Part shown: positions 61,401-63,769 of the stretch, piece by piece
Position numbering within the stretch: position 1 is the stretch's first letter
How the letters are laid out: the number at the start of each line of letters is the position of its first letter
Assembly: GCF_023078275.1 (NCBI RefSeq)
Contig: NC_062977.1
Location: 12,483,118 to 12,547,117, forward strand
Direction: 5' to 3'
Source of the DNA: Leguminivora glycinivorella
Taxonomy: Eukaryota > Arthropoda > Insecta > Lepidoptera > Tortricidae
Length of the DNA: 64,000 nt
The notes under the pieces: model-generated
Told to the model about the DNA's origin: nothing
The model's database searches: none
What the model saw: only the letters and a program-made list of their open reading frames with translations
Translations under genes and position numbers: made by a program

Positions 61401-63036
61401 CCAAATTGTTACCTGGGTAACCACTAAACACTGTAAAGAAATCTCTAATTCCTTTGCCTTCAGTCAGAAGCAACTATTGTCGGGGCAAAACAACATATTC
61501 GCAGAGTTTTAACTCCTAAAGCCGGCTATCTACGACTAGTGGCTAACCTAGTGGCGACCTCGTGCAGCAGTTGGCAGGATCTCACTGCTACCTAGTATGT
61601 ACCGGTTGCCTCGTGCAGCAGCCGGAAGGTGGCCGGCTCTGTTACATATACTAGTGGGTGGTAATGGGCAGTACCTAGTGCCGGCGACCTCGTGCCAGTG
61701 GTCGAGCGCCACGGGCCCGAGCAGCGAGCGCGCGTGCAGCACGGCGTCGGCGCGGTCCACTTGCTGCAGCAGCTCCCGGTGTCGCGCTCCGCGGGAATCG
61801 CTCGACTCGTTCCTGACTCCGCATTCTGACATCCCTTTAAAAAATATATAACATCAGGGGCCTATTGCATAATAATTTTTAAATTGTAATACAAGTGGAA
61901 CTTTTCATATAAAAGGAATTGAATGGGGACTACCGCTTGTTATATGAGGTAAATTGTTTTGCAATAGGCCCCAGAACAGACTGCCACACGACAGATTCAG
62001 GATCCCAGTAATATTCCAAGATCTCATACTAAACGTTTATAACGATTTCCAGATCTGGCTATCCTTTGAAGTATCTGGTCATAAGGCAGTGTTTTAATTT
62101 CTAATGACTGGGTAGAAATTCCAAACCTATAATGTATCATATGTAAGTAAAGTCGAGTTCATAAATATATGTACATGTTTTTAGGGTTCCGTAGTCAACT
62201 AGGAACCCTTATAGTTTCGCCATGTCTGTCTGTCCGTCCGTCCGTCCGTCCGCGGATAATCTCAGTAACCGTAAGCACTAGAAAGCTGAAATTTGGTACC
62301 AATATGTATATCACTCACGCCAACAAAGTGCAAAAATAAAAAATGGAAAAAAATGTTTTATTAGTGTACCCCCCCTACACGTAAAGTGGGGGCTGATATT
62401 TTTTTTCATTCCAACCCCAACGTGTGATATATTGTTAGATAGGTATTTAAAAATGAATAAGGGTTTACTACGATCGTTTTTTGATAATATTAATATTTTC
62501 GGAAATAGTCGCTCCTAAAGGAAAAAAAAGTGCGTCCCCCCCCTCTAACTTTTGAACCATATGTTTAAAAAATATGAAAAAAATCACAAAAGTAGAACTT
62601 TATAAAGACTTTCTAGGAAAATTATTTTGAACTTGATAGGTTCAGTAGTTTTTTGAGAAAAATACGGAAAACTACGGAACCCTACACTGAGCGTGGCCCG
62701 ACACGCTCTTGGCCGGTTTTTAACTTATTGCAACGACTTAACCCATCTTATGCTCAAGCACACGGATCCGTGAGTAAAATTAGGACATCTTTTTGATATT
62801 TTTCCGGAATGATTTTTTTTGCTCTATATTGCATAGCCGAGATTGGAACCCACGATTTACTGACGCATCCGCAGGCGAGGGGTTAAGGTGATGGTGTACT
62901 ATTTGAATTGATTGACTATTGCTTACCTCTTTCCATTCTTGAATTCATTTGTGTTGGACTAGTTTGTACTATAATTGGTTTGGATGGATTATGATAATCG
63001 TATAGGGTTTTCTGGTTTTCAACAGACCCGCCGCGA
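22388..63036 (-). CDS. SMG6: SMG6/EST1A, endonuclease of nonsense-mediated mRNA decay (17 exons, 5' incomplete)
   Basis: Whole-gene entry; exons are listed separately. SMG6 cuts mRNAs that carry premature stop codons, working with UPF1, SMG5 and SMG7 in the cytoplasm. The exons are 63036-62927, 61834-61675, 59715-59226, 59142-59032, 58793-58614, 56661-56600, 56485-56337, 45764-45607, 43968-43895, 42395-42298, 41298-41136, 39055-38941, 32661-32488, 29152-28999, 25362-25126, 23042-22897 and 22435-22388. All borders are AG/GT and every phase matches, giving 875 codons and a TAA. Order and content follow animal SMG6: a 14-3-3-like EST1 domain with NGRPYNQLA, then RRKLDAVYYYMRS, LHVHGKL, VWSDWML, an acidic/basic linker and a PIN domain with VPDTN, NDD and LLTDDRNLRVKAL. 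SMG5 is excluded because its PIN domain lacks the full acidic set. Human SMG6 is about 1.4 kb of codons, so roughly the N-terminal third lies upstream. Exon borders are my reading; no transcript was available. Confidence 0.95.
22436..22896 (-). other. SMG6: SMG6 last intron
   Basis: A 461-bp intron, GTAATG to TTTTCAG, AT-rich, without a recognised repeat. Confidence 0.8.
22897..23042 (-). CDS. SMG6: SMG6 exon, end of the PIN domain
   Basis: 146 nt from AACCAACAG to CCTCAG|GTAATG, two bases in and phase 0 out. It reads WEVVLLTDDRNLRVKALAAE and then LPARDLPSFVSWAGL, matching human REVVLLTDDRNLRVKALTRN and VRDIPAFLTWA. LLTDD carries the last catalytic acid (human Asp1392). Reading through the donor would reach a stop three codons later, so intron retention would give an almost normal protein. 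Confidence 0.97.
23043..25125 (-). other. SMG6: SMG6 intron holding the 15-bp periodic CAAA array
   Basis: A 2.1-kb intron. The only structured part is the periodic array at 24137-24352; the rest is AT-rich and unremarkable. Confidence 0.75.
24137..24352 (+). repeat. Degenerate ~15-bp periodic repeat with an invariant CAAA core
   Basis: The tetramer CAAA (once CAAG, once CAAT) begins at 24137, 24151, 24166, 24180, 24195, 24210, 24225, 24240, 24255, 24270, 24287, 24302, 24317, 24333 and 24349. The spacings are 14, 15, 14, 15, 15, 15, 15, 15, 15, 15, 17, 15, 15, 16 and 16 allowing one base of placement. The base before CAAA is usually C, G or T, often as TTCC, TTGG or TTAG. The other positions are nearly random. 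Confidence 0.85.
25126..25362 (-). CDS. SMG6: SMG6 exon, middle of the PIN domain
   Basis: 237 nt from TATCGCTCAG to ACCAG|GTACGT, two bases in and phase 1 out. It reads VMTELEGLRKCS (human VINELDGLAKGQ), then an Ala/Gly run GGAGAGAGAGV, then FATSKGSLLATRAFAERD and TNDDRVLATALNLH (human NNDDLILSCCLHY). The NDD acid and the Glu of TELEGL are kept. The Ala/Gly run replaces charged helix sequence in vertebrates. This is one of the most GC-rich stretches in the window. Confidence 0.95.
26371..26556. repeat. CTCGTGTAGGTGAACGC repeat, second copy
   Basis: It shares CACCTCGGACACTAGCGATC, CTCGTGTAGGTGAACGCG and GTAACTGTGAGGTAACCGAG with 13034-13275. Confidence 0.75.
26730..26786 (+). mobile_element. 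RTE-type non-LTR 3' tail
   Basis: GGAGGCCTTTGCCCAGCAGT, GGGACACAG and an AATAATAATAA tail form the well-known 3' end of a lepidopteran RTE-like LINE family. Only the tail is present. Confidence 0.65.
27541..27800 (-). mobile_element. Non-LTR retroelement remnant (GTCACGCCTGTATCCC)
   Basis: A CATACATACATATATAGTCA start, then GCCTGTATCCCATAAAGGGG, resembles the reverse complement of the tail of a common lepidopteran Jockey/CR1-like LINE. The body has GGTGGTG and CACCACC words. No intact ORF. Confidence 0.5.
28655..28897. mobile_element. AGGGCCAGTTGCATC-family MITE split by an insertion
   Basis: The left end (GAGCCAGTTGCATCAACCAC) breaks off at about 28680 and the body resumes at about 28796 with AGACACATCATCATCACGCA, finishing at GATGCAACCGGCCCTT. 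The ~115 bp between (GGTAATTCCATGTAACAACC onward) is absent from the intact copies. Confidence 0.75.
28999..29152 (-). CDS. SMG6: SMG6 exon, first part of the PIN nuclease domain
   Basis: 154 nt from TAATTGTCAG to ATCG|GTAAGTG, phase 0 in and phase 1 out. It reads VEVEVRPRWLVPDTNCFIDH and ends YQLAVPLI. The Asp in VPDTN is the first metal-binding acid of PIN nucleases (human SMG6 Asp1251). Cys replaces Gly in the human VPDTNGFID, a position that varies. Confidence 0.97.
29153..32487 (-). other. SMG6: SMG6 intron with one MITE
   Basis: A 3.3-kb intron. A MITE lies at 30420-30701 and a GC-richer patch near 31316-31372. No other gene was recognised. Confidence 0.75.
30420..30701. mobile_element. 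MITE, GACGACTAAAAAAAAAACT family
   Basis: About 282 bp with long imperfect inverted ends: GACGACTAAAAAAA with TTAGTCCGTCAGTTAGAT on the left, ATCTAACTGACGGACTAA and TTTTTTTATGTAGTCGTC on the right. The body contains two TGACGTCAC words. Confidence 0.75.
32488..32661 (-). CDS. SMG6: SMG6 exon, acidic and basic linker before the PIN domain
   Basis: 174 nt, phase 0 at both ends, from GGTGTTGCAG to ATGCAG|GTATGA. It reads SEDSEDEDSTSAAASG, an Ala/Glu/Asp stretch, and then RRLLRRKEQLENRKANLERR, a probable basic coiled coil. Vertebrate SMG6 has the same layout (acidic run, then ALARKIAEQQRRQEKIQ) just before the PIN domain. The exon is strongly GC-rich. Confidence 0.9.
33307..34139 (+). repeat. 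Tandem pair of ~410-bp repeats, each with a tRNA-like segment
   Basis: Units at 33307-33716 and 33717-34139 are nearly identical. Each has CGACGATCTCGGAAACCGCT, GGGGGTTTTCGGGGG and, about 220 bp in, TTAGCTCAGTCGTACGAGG followed ~45 bp later by GGGTTTCGAATCCCGG. The last two look like the A and B boxes of a tRNA-derived SINE, though the B box has one extra T. Unit 2 carries a ~15-bp addition near 33890. Confidence 0.8.
34544..34730. mobile_element. MITE, AAGGTACAGCGGGGCAA family
   Basis: Ends AAGGTACAGCGGGGCAATTA and CCGCTGTACTT; 187 bp, the same length as the copy at 6518-6704. Confidence 0.85.
34757..34823 (+). mobile_element. LINE-like 3' tail with (ATG)n
   Basis: AGGCAGTAGTGGGTTGCTAT followed by ATGATGATGATGATGATG; only a short remnant. 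Confidence 0.45.
34909..34970. mobile_element. Truncated AGGGCCAGTTGCATC-family MITE
   Basis: GGTCGGTCGCACCAAACTGT followed by CACCGTTAAAGCGTTCG is the end of the family in reverse orientation. The rest is missing. Confidence 0.6.
35945..36240 (+). pseudogene. Second fragment of the GVETLGPWG-type non-LTR element
   Basis: Plus-strand reading gives DPRASAYFSQRIALAIQRGN with AASIMGTMPQ and a stop at about 36092, followed by an AT-rich 3' tail ending near AATAAACTTAG. It matches the minus-strand fragment at 10180-10930. It is strongly 5'-truncated. Confidence 0.75.
36592..36778 (+). mobile_element. 187-bp MITE (AGGTCAATTCACAGGAATTG)
   Basis: Imperfect inverted ends AGGTCAATTCAC...GGCACGAATGGAACGAA and TTCATTCCATTCGTGCC...GTGAATCAACCT. 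A copy with about two differences lies inverted at 45803-45990. Confidence 0.85.
37791..38263. mobile_element. Pogo/Tigger-like non-autonomous DNA element
   Basis: Ends CAGTAGAACCCGCTTAAAAC and GTTTTAACCGGGTTCTACTG, flanked by TA on both sides (37789-37790 and 38264-38265). CAGTAGAACC with a TA target is typical of the pogo/Tigger group of Tc1/mariner. Internally GGGAAATCGTATTAAACGTG occurs near both ends in direct orientation. No transposase ORF survives. Confidence 0.75.
38941..39055 (-). CDS. SMG6: SMG6 exon, YLVGVDPPVLRLEYP
   Basis: 115 nt from TTTGGTTTTAG to CACTTG|GTGAGT, one base in and phase 0 out. It reads EYLVGVDPPVLRLEYP, in the place of KYVSVAP in vertebrate SMG6, then a His-rich segment QHVQHHTPLRHL. 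Upstream in the intron are a perfect 25-bp hairpin (39216-39270) and the mariner element. Confidence 0.85.
39216..39270. repeat. Perfect 25-bp inverted repeat with a 5-nt loop
   Basis: The left arm 39216-39240 (CTGCCGTTGTTGCCAGG and more) and the right arm 39246-39270 are exact complements; the loop is ACTAA. It lies 160 bp upstream of the 3' splice site at 39056 and 88 bp from the mariner end. Confidence 0.9.
39358..40653 (-). mobile_element. Full-length mariner transposon
   Basis: 1,296 bp flanked by TA dinucleotides (39356-39357 and 40654-40655). The inverted ends are CGAGGGTGGTTTGATAAGTA and, on the other strand, CGAGGGCGGTTTGACATGTA, continuing with AACTTG. It carries a single transposase reading frame on the minus strand with two stop codons. 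Confidence 0.92.
39424..40473 (-). pseudogene. Mariner transposase, DD34D, two in-frame stops
   Basis: One frame of 350 codons runs from ATG at 40473 to the normal stop at 39424, the usual mariner length. It starts with a paired helix-turn-helix region (TAKEVHERI, YETVRLWVNEFKRGRTS). The catalytic triad is Asp in MDETW (about residue 157), HHDNAPVH (about 252) and SPDLAPSDY (about 287), the last two separated by exactly 34 residues. TGA at 40219-40221 (codon 85) and TAA at 39946-39948 (codon 176) interrupt it. There is no frameshift, so inactivation looks recent. It would cut and paste the element at TA sites if intact. Confidence 0.92.
40665..41135 (-). repeat. Tandem decayed copies of an SMG6 exon 3' end and splice-site region
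   Basis: The core AAGAACAGCAGTTTCCTCG of the exon at 41136-41298 recurs near 41004, 40888, 40773 and 40670. Each copy includes ~50 bp of exon, the 5' splice-site region and, in the better ones, ~60 bp of intron (GATGAGTCAACA, TCGGGATCTACTC). In the exon's frame they read ELRSRKLLFFGTE, VRTRKLLFIGNE, VRAKKLLFFGTE and a weak CTKKLLF. Copy 1 has an in-frame TAG upstream of this motif. Confidence 0.85.
41136..41298 (-). CDS. SMG6: SMG6 exon, EDSSLAGFTPLM
   Basis: 163 nt from TTTTACACCAG to ACTGA|GTGAGT, two bases in and phase 2 out. It reads VRLAEDSSLAGFTPLMYMEP and ends HALRTRKLLFFGTE. The first part matches vertebrate ILEEDRLLSGFVPLL. At least four decayed copies of its 3' end, with their splice-site region, lie in tandem downstream (40665-41135). 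Confidence 0.93.
41299..42297 (-). other. SMG6: SMG6 ~1-kb intron
   Basis: AT-rich, no repeat or gene recognised. Confidence 0.75.
42298..42395 (-). CDS. SMG6: SMG6 exon, middle region
   Basis: 98 nt from TTTGTTATAG to GAAG|GTAAATC, one base in and phase 1 out. It reads SPWDWLAKLMNILEDLDDKT, corresponding to the vertebrate segment with DVWSTLADFCNIL. The amino-acid match is moderate, but position, splice sites and phase all fit. Confidence 0.85.
42941..43053. mobile_element. Small inverted-repeat element
   Basis: Ends AGTATTTTATGCAACAGGCG and GTTGCATACAATACT with CGTTTAA/TTAAACACC pairing; the core GAGTGGCGTGGGTATTAAGA with CGCCACGAGT forms an inner hairpin. Confidence 0.6.
43378..43810 (+). 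mobile_element. ~430-bp repeat, second copy
   Basis: Starts TTTTTCACCACACCAACTGA and ends TTTGCCCCCTTGTAAAACAA; colinear with 11901-12333. Confidence 0.8.
43895..43968 (-). CDS. SMG6: SMG6 exon, VWSDWML
   Basis: 74 nt from TTTTGTCTAG to ATAGG|GTAAG, phase 0 in and phase 2 out. It reads VWSDWMLCHSSVWNPPPSF, matching vertebrate VWSDWMLGYPDTWNPPPTS. A ~430-bp repeat (43378-43810) lies less than 90 bp downstream of the donor site. Confidence 0.95.
44343..44770 (+). mobile_element. ~430-bp repeat, CCCCTCACTAGCTCGG subfamily
   Basis: Close copy of 19139-19570, same start and end words. Confidence 0.8.
45283..45416. mobile_element. Small MITE, CGTACAGTACACGGCCATAA
   Basis: 134 bp with ends CGTACAGTACACGGCCATAA and TTATGGCCGTTTGCTGTACG, including AAGAATGCAC with GTGCATTCTT. 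Confidence 0.75.
45607..45764 (-). CDS. SMG6: SMG6 exon, middle region
   Basis: 158 nt from TTCCACCAG to ATCAAG|GTCAGT, entering with two bases and ending in phase 0. It reads WLDCALGVSLLMFGAMLERC, aligning with vertebrate SMG6 around EQAAALGLAMFSLLVRRC. The upstream intron is 10.6 kb, the longest in the window. Confidence 0.9.
45803..45990 (-). mobile_element. 188-bp MITE, inverted near-identical copy
   Basis: Reverse complement of 36592-36778 with about two substitutions (C/T at the left end and G/A near the middle). Confidence 0.85.
46015..46119. mobile_element. Palindromic MITE, divergent copy
   Basis: GCACTTAGAAAAAGTGC centre with ACGTCGATGCGTCCTA and AGGACGCACCGACGCGATAA arms, and the right end CCCGCCTGG; related in layout to 12346-12470. 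Confidence 0.6.
47393..47401 (+). promoter_or_regulatory. TATA-box-like word inside the long SMG6 intron
   Basis: TATAAATAG matches the TATA consensus and lies in a GC-balanced unique stretch (47240-47470). No exon or start codon downstream supports a gene, so this may be chance. Confidence 0.2.
48434..48686. mobile_element. MITE, CTGGGTGAATCAAC family
   Basis: About 253 bp. Inverted ends CTGGGTGAATCAACTG with TTTCTTGCCTGT, and ACAGGCAAGAAAACGTTGAT with TCACCCA; ATTATGCTAC and GTAGCATAAT continue the pairing inward, so most of the element is a foldback. Confidence 0.8.
49361..50722 (+). mobile_element. Terminal-hairpin/GTCC element, long or interrupted copy
   Basis: It begins TAGGGTTCCGTACC with AAGGTACAACAGGAACCCT and closes CGGAACCCTCGGTGGGCGAG, then CTTGGCCGGTTTT. 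The first 550 bp follow 1223 onward. The middle (about 49930-50640) is not in the other copies and may be an insertion. Confidence 0.65.
50758..50984 (+). repeat. Interspersed repeat, CAGTACAGATGGTG family
   Basis: Starts TTTCAGTACAGATGGTG and ends TACGCACTTGTATCGTAATG. A second, shorter copy is at 51172-51344, and the family also appears at 345-1185. Confidence 0.7.
51172..51344 (+). repeat. CAGTACAGATGGTG repeat, second copy
   Basis: Same start and end as 50758-50984, but lacking about 55 bp around CCCTTCGGTCGTGTTTTAAT. Confidence 0.7.
51424..51600 (-). mobile_element. LINE 3' tail on the minus strand
   Basis: Read on the minus strand it ends TGAATAAATGATTTTGTATT with TGTATTTGTATT, a typical lepidopteran non-LTR tail with its own AATAAA. 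Confidence 0.55.
51766..51852. mobile_element. Small MITE, ATGTCGCCGCGAGATAGA
   Basis: Near-perfect inverted ends GTATGTCGCCGCGAGATAGA and TCTATCTCGCGGCGACATAC around a ~45-bp centre. Confidence 0.75.
52526..52625 (-). mobile_element. LINE 3' tail, TTGATTGATTG type
   Basis: On the minus strand it ends AATAAATATTTTTGATTGAT with TGATT, a non-LTR tail. Confidence 0.5.
52848..53030. mobile_element. MITE, AAGGTACAGCGG family, right end lost
   Basis: The left end AAGGTACAGCGGAGCAAATC and the body match 6518-6704 in the other orientation of its centre; it breaks off at CAGTTACATTT where the next repeat begins. Confidence 0.75.
53031..53732. repeat. CTCGTGTAGGTGAACGC repeat split by an insertion
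   Basis: GTGTAGGTGAACGCC at 53032 and ATATGACAGGTAGCCTGTTC at 53604 onward are adjacent in the intact copy at 13034-13275. About 530 bp, including the TIR element at 53113-53510, separates them. Confidence 0.75.
53113..53510. mobile_element. MITE with ~52-bp inverted ends
   Basis: Left end AAAAGTGTGTCCACATGAGA...TGGTGTCCCTCTCGCAC and right end GTGCGAGAGGGACACCAG...GTGGACACACTTTTGC. The arms differ by one or two bases over ~52 bp. The ~290-bp centre is AT-rich. Confidence 0.85.
53997..54176 (+). mobile_element. Widespread arthropod repeat, CTAGCTTTTGCCCGCGGC
   Basis: Starts ACTAGCTTTTGCCCGCGGCT with TCACTCGCGTT and ends TTTATAATATTAGTATGGAT. This repeat, probably a LINE 3' end, is very common in insect genomes. 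Confidence 0.7.
56215..56316 (-). pseudogene. Partial tandem copy of an SMG6 exon with a stop
   Basis: About 102 bp aligning with the interior of the exon at 56337-56485, offset by ~140 bp. In the exon's frame it reads QILR, then TAG (56306-56304), then FRALMHRQPLPTP and QLTALNTFTVEAVN and TGA. Nine bases are missing (the RLLQ region) and the splice borders are not preserved. Confidence 0.85.
56337..56485 (-). CDS. SMG6: SMG6 exon, METFHESASQMLRQF
   Basis: 149 nt, entering with one base after TTGTCTAG and leaving in phase 1 at AAAG|GTATG. It reads GMETFHESASQMLRQFRALL and RLLQLTALNMFAVE, matching human GMETFPAVAEKVLKEFQVLL and RMLQLMTINMFAV. A decayed partial tandem copy of this exon with an in-frame stop lies 20 bp into the following intron (56215-56316). 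Confidence 0.95.
56600..56661 (-). CDS. SMG6: SMG6 short exon, LNKNFITSYLHVHGKL
   Basis: 62 nt from TTTTGTTACAG to ATTGG|GTAAG, phase 0 in and phase 2 out. It reads LNKNFITSYLHVHGKLITKI, almost the same as the vertebrate sequence LNKRFILSFLHAHGKLFT. It is followed after a 114-bp intron by the next exon. Confidence 0.95.
56662..58613 (-). other. SMG6: SMG6 ~1.95-kb intron
   Basis: AT-rich; the words GACCGTCTA and GGTCTTGCC recur loosely (56820, 56840, 58050, 58423), suggesting an old repeat. No gene. Confidence 0.65.
58614..58793 (-). CDS. SMG6: SMG6 exon, charged linker inside the helical region
   Basis: 180 nt, phase 0 at both ends, from TATATTTCAG to GTTGAG|GTATTG. It reads YEAAERKRRAAAEGAQPTE and then REVWVRPSGHRTT, matching the human SMG6 segment with IWIHPS. 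The intron that follows is about 1.95 kb. Confidence 0.88.
59032..59142 (-). CDS. SMG6: SMG6 exon, conserved helical segment
   Basis: 111 nt, phase 0 at both ends, from ATTTCAG to AAAAAA|GTAAGT. It reads RRKLDAVYYYMRSLMSSNPF and then ESLLSLFDENRKK. This is nearly identical to vertebrate SMG6 (RRKLDAVYYYMRSLAASNP), one of the best-conserved blocks of the family and the clearest evidence for SMG6 rather than SMG7. Confidence 0.97.
59226..59715 (-). CDS. SMG6: SMG6 exon, core of the 14-3-3-like/EST1 helical domain
   Basis: The longest exon, 490 nt, from TTTTTCCAG|G to GCT|GTAAG. It reads NVEHNFWKILYYNFIEKLRRNL, then ALISVQKLYIFLGDLTRYKEQ, and near its end KAQQINPKNGRPYNQLAILA. This is the TPR-like helical domain shared by EST1, SMG5, SMG6 and SMG7, which binds phosphorylated partners such as UPF1. 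It is less GC-rich than the other exons. A ~425-bp repeat (59758-60181) sits 43 bp upstream of the exon start. Confidence 0.95.
59758..60181 (-). mobile_element. ~425-bp repeat, minus orientation
   Basis: Reverse complement of the 11901-12333 family: starts GTTATTTGTTTTTCAAGGGG and ends CCAGTTGGTGTGGTGAA. Confidence 0.8.
60317..61419. mobile_element. 1.1-kb foldback element dense in GTCGTATAA words
   Basis: The ends are TACCCAACTAACATTTTGAG with GTCGTATAA and, inverted, TACCCAGGTAACAATTTGGT with CGTATAA. Within about 240 bp of the left end and 580 bp of the right end there are many GTCGTATAA or TTATACGAC words, often followed by AGGT. The centre (about 60545-60830) is unique and lacks the word. 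No ORF of note. Confidence 0.75.
61543..61621 (-). repeat. Two decayed copies of the SMG6 exon 3' end (61675-61834)
   Basis: The exon end CACGAGGTCGCCGGCACTAG followed by GT recurs as CACGAGGCAACCGGTACATA with CTAGGT (61588-61621) and as CACGAGGTCGCCACTAGGT (61543-61572). Confidence 0.7.
61675..61834 (-). CDS. SMG6: SMG6 exon, start of the 14-3-3-like domain
   Basis: 160 nt, entering with two bases after TTTTTTAAAG and leaving in phase 2 at ACTAG|GTACTG. It reads GMSECGVRNESS, then RHRELLQQVDRADAVL, equivalent to the first helices of the SMG6 14-3-3-like domain (human QELHRLLRVADNQE). The 3' splice site is close to a MITE (61857-61972), and decayed copies of the exon's last ~30 bases lie downstream (61543-61621). 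The exon is GC-rich compared with the flanking intron. Confidence 0.88.
61857..61972. mobile_element. Small MITE next to an SMG6 3' splice site
   Basis: 116 bp, ends GGGGCCTATTGCATAATAAT and TTGTTTTGCAATAGGCCCC. Read in the direction of transcription it stops 21 nt before the AG at 61836-61835. Confidence 0.8.
62183..62721 (+). mobile_element. Terminal-hairpin/GTCC element, 539-bp copy
   Basis: AGGGTTCCGTAGTCAACTAG start and GAGCGTGGCCCGACACGCTC with TTGGCCGGTTTTT end; colinear with 15857-16664 but without the internal duplication. Confidence 0.8.
62927..63036 (-). CDS. SMG6: SMG6 exon, N-terminal linker motif
   Basis: This 110-nt exon lies between TTTGTTTCAG and G|GTAAGC. It enters with one base and leaves in phase 1. 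It reads ENQKTLYDYHNPSKPI, which matches the LWDPNNPxxKP-type motif that precedes the helical domain in vertebrate SMG6. The other open choice of frame hits a stop, so the frame is firm. It is the most upstream exon I can assign with confidence. Confidence 0.85.
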
Positions 63037-63290
63037 CTGAAACAAATGGACATTTATTATTAGATATTTTAATTTTATTATATTAGCCTTAAATCGAAAC
63101 ATTCATATCTACTCAACACATTTAATAGATGTGATTTAGCTGCAATGAGGAAAAATGCATTGTAGTTATAAAAGTGGGGAAGAAAATAAATTTGAAACGA
63201 ATGGCGATAAATTCCTTTCGGCGTGTTCTAAGTCGACACGGACGACTGGAGTTTTATAGTACATAATGTGCATTTAAGGTATCTACATCG

Positions 63291-63375
63291 CAGTGGCGGA
63301 GCGTCGATACAACTCGATTCCCAACGGGTTCCCTAAAATTCTCTAGTATCTGTAGAAGTCCATACAAAACAGATG
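63291..63375. repeat. Short interspersed repeat, copy of 18978-19075
   Basis: GCGTCGATACAACTCGATTC through GTATCTGTAGAAGTC is nearly identical to the first copy. It argues that the open frame reading through here is not coding in its last part. Confidence 0.65.
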
Positions 63376-63411
63376 CGCAAGTATATCCGCCAGTCGAAAT
63401 GCCCCTTATAC

Positions 63412-63769
63412 CTTTATTATTTGTGCCGTTTGTATATCCGAGGTCTTTATAGAGAGAGTACGTCGTAGACGTCGTATCGGACCGATAGATGGCGCCATCG
63501 TTCGTTGTAAGTCGCTCCGGCGTCTCACCGCCGCGATGTTGGTAGTCCCGTTTTTCCCCACCTGCAACACAAGGCCCCCCGCGCCCCGACTCGCCACCAG
63601 CCACCCTCATTGTTTCGTCGAACGCCGAAGTGACCGGTTGTCGCGTATTCCGTTCGAACATTTTTACAGCATGGTGTCTCGAAATTAATCTTTCTATTTC
63701 CTTGTTATTTCTGGTCAAACCAGAGTTATTCGTGTTTTTATTTAAAAAGTGGCTTATAACGTTTCGGAA
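63412..63769 (-). CDS. Possible upstream SMG6 exon (frame and borders uncertain)
   Basis: An open frame on the minus strand runs from a stop at 63770-63772 through this stretch. It includes an internal Met in AVKMFERN and reads a polar, Gly/Arg/Thr-rich sequence such as the disordered N-terminus of SMG6 might have. A GT donor follows 63412 (AAAG|GTATAAG), but it leaves phase 1, while the next exon (63036) needs phase 2. Phase would fit a donor at 63365 (GTATGG) in this frame, or the stronger GTGAGA donor near 63528 if another frame is used. A small ATG-containing segment at 63954-63894, with TTTTGCAG before and GTGAGA after, is another upstream candidate. I cannot choose among these. Confidence 0.3.

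Larger units (their letters stand above)
59716..61674 (-). other. SMG6: SMG6 ~1.96-kb intron almost filled by two elements
   Basis: Contains the reversed ~425-bp repeat (59758-60181), the foldback element (60317-61419) and decayed copies of the preceding exon's 3' end (61543-61621). Confidence 0.75.
61835..62926 (-). other. SMG6: SMG6 1.1-kb intron with two elements
   Basis: Holds the MITE at 61857-61972 and the hairpin/GTCC element at 62183-62721. Little other sequence. Confidence 0.75.

Noticed and set aside
22388..63036. SMG5 or SMG7 instead of SMG6
   Set aside because: SMG7 has no PIN domain and the SMG5 PIN domain lacks the full acidic triad; the blocks RRKLDAVYYYMRS, VWSDWML and LLTDDRNLRVKAL are SMG6-type.
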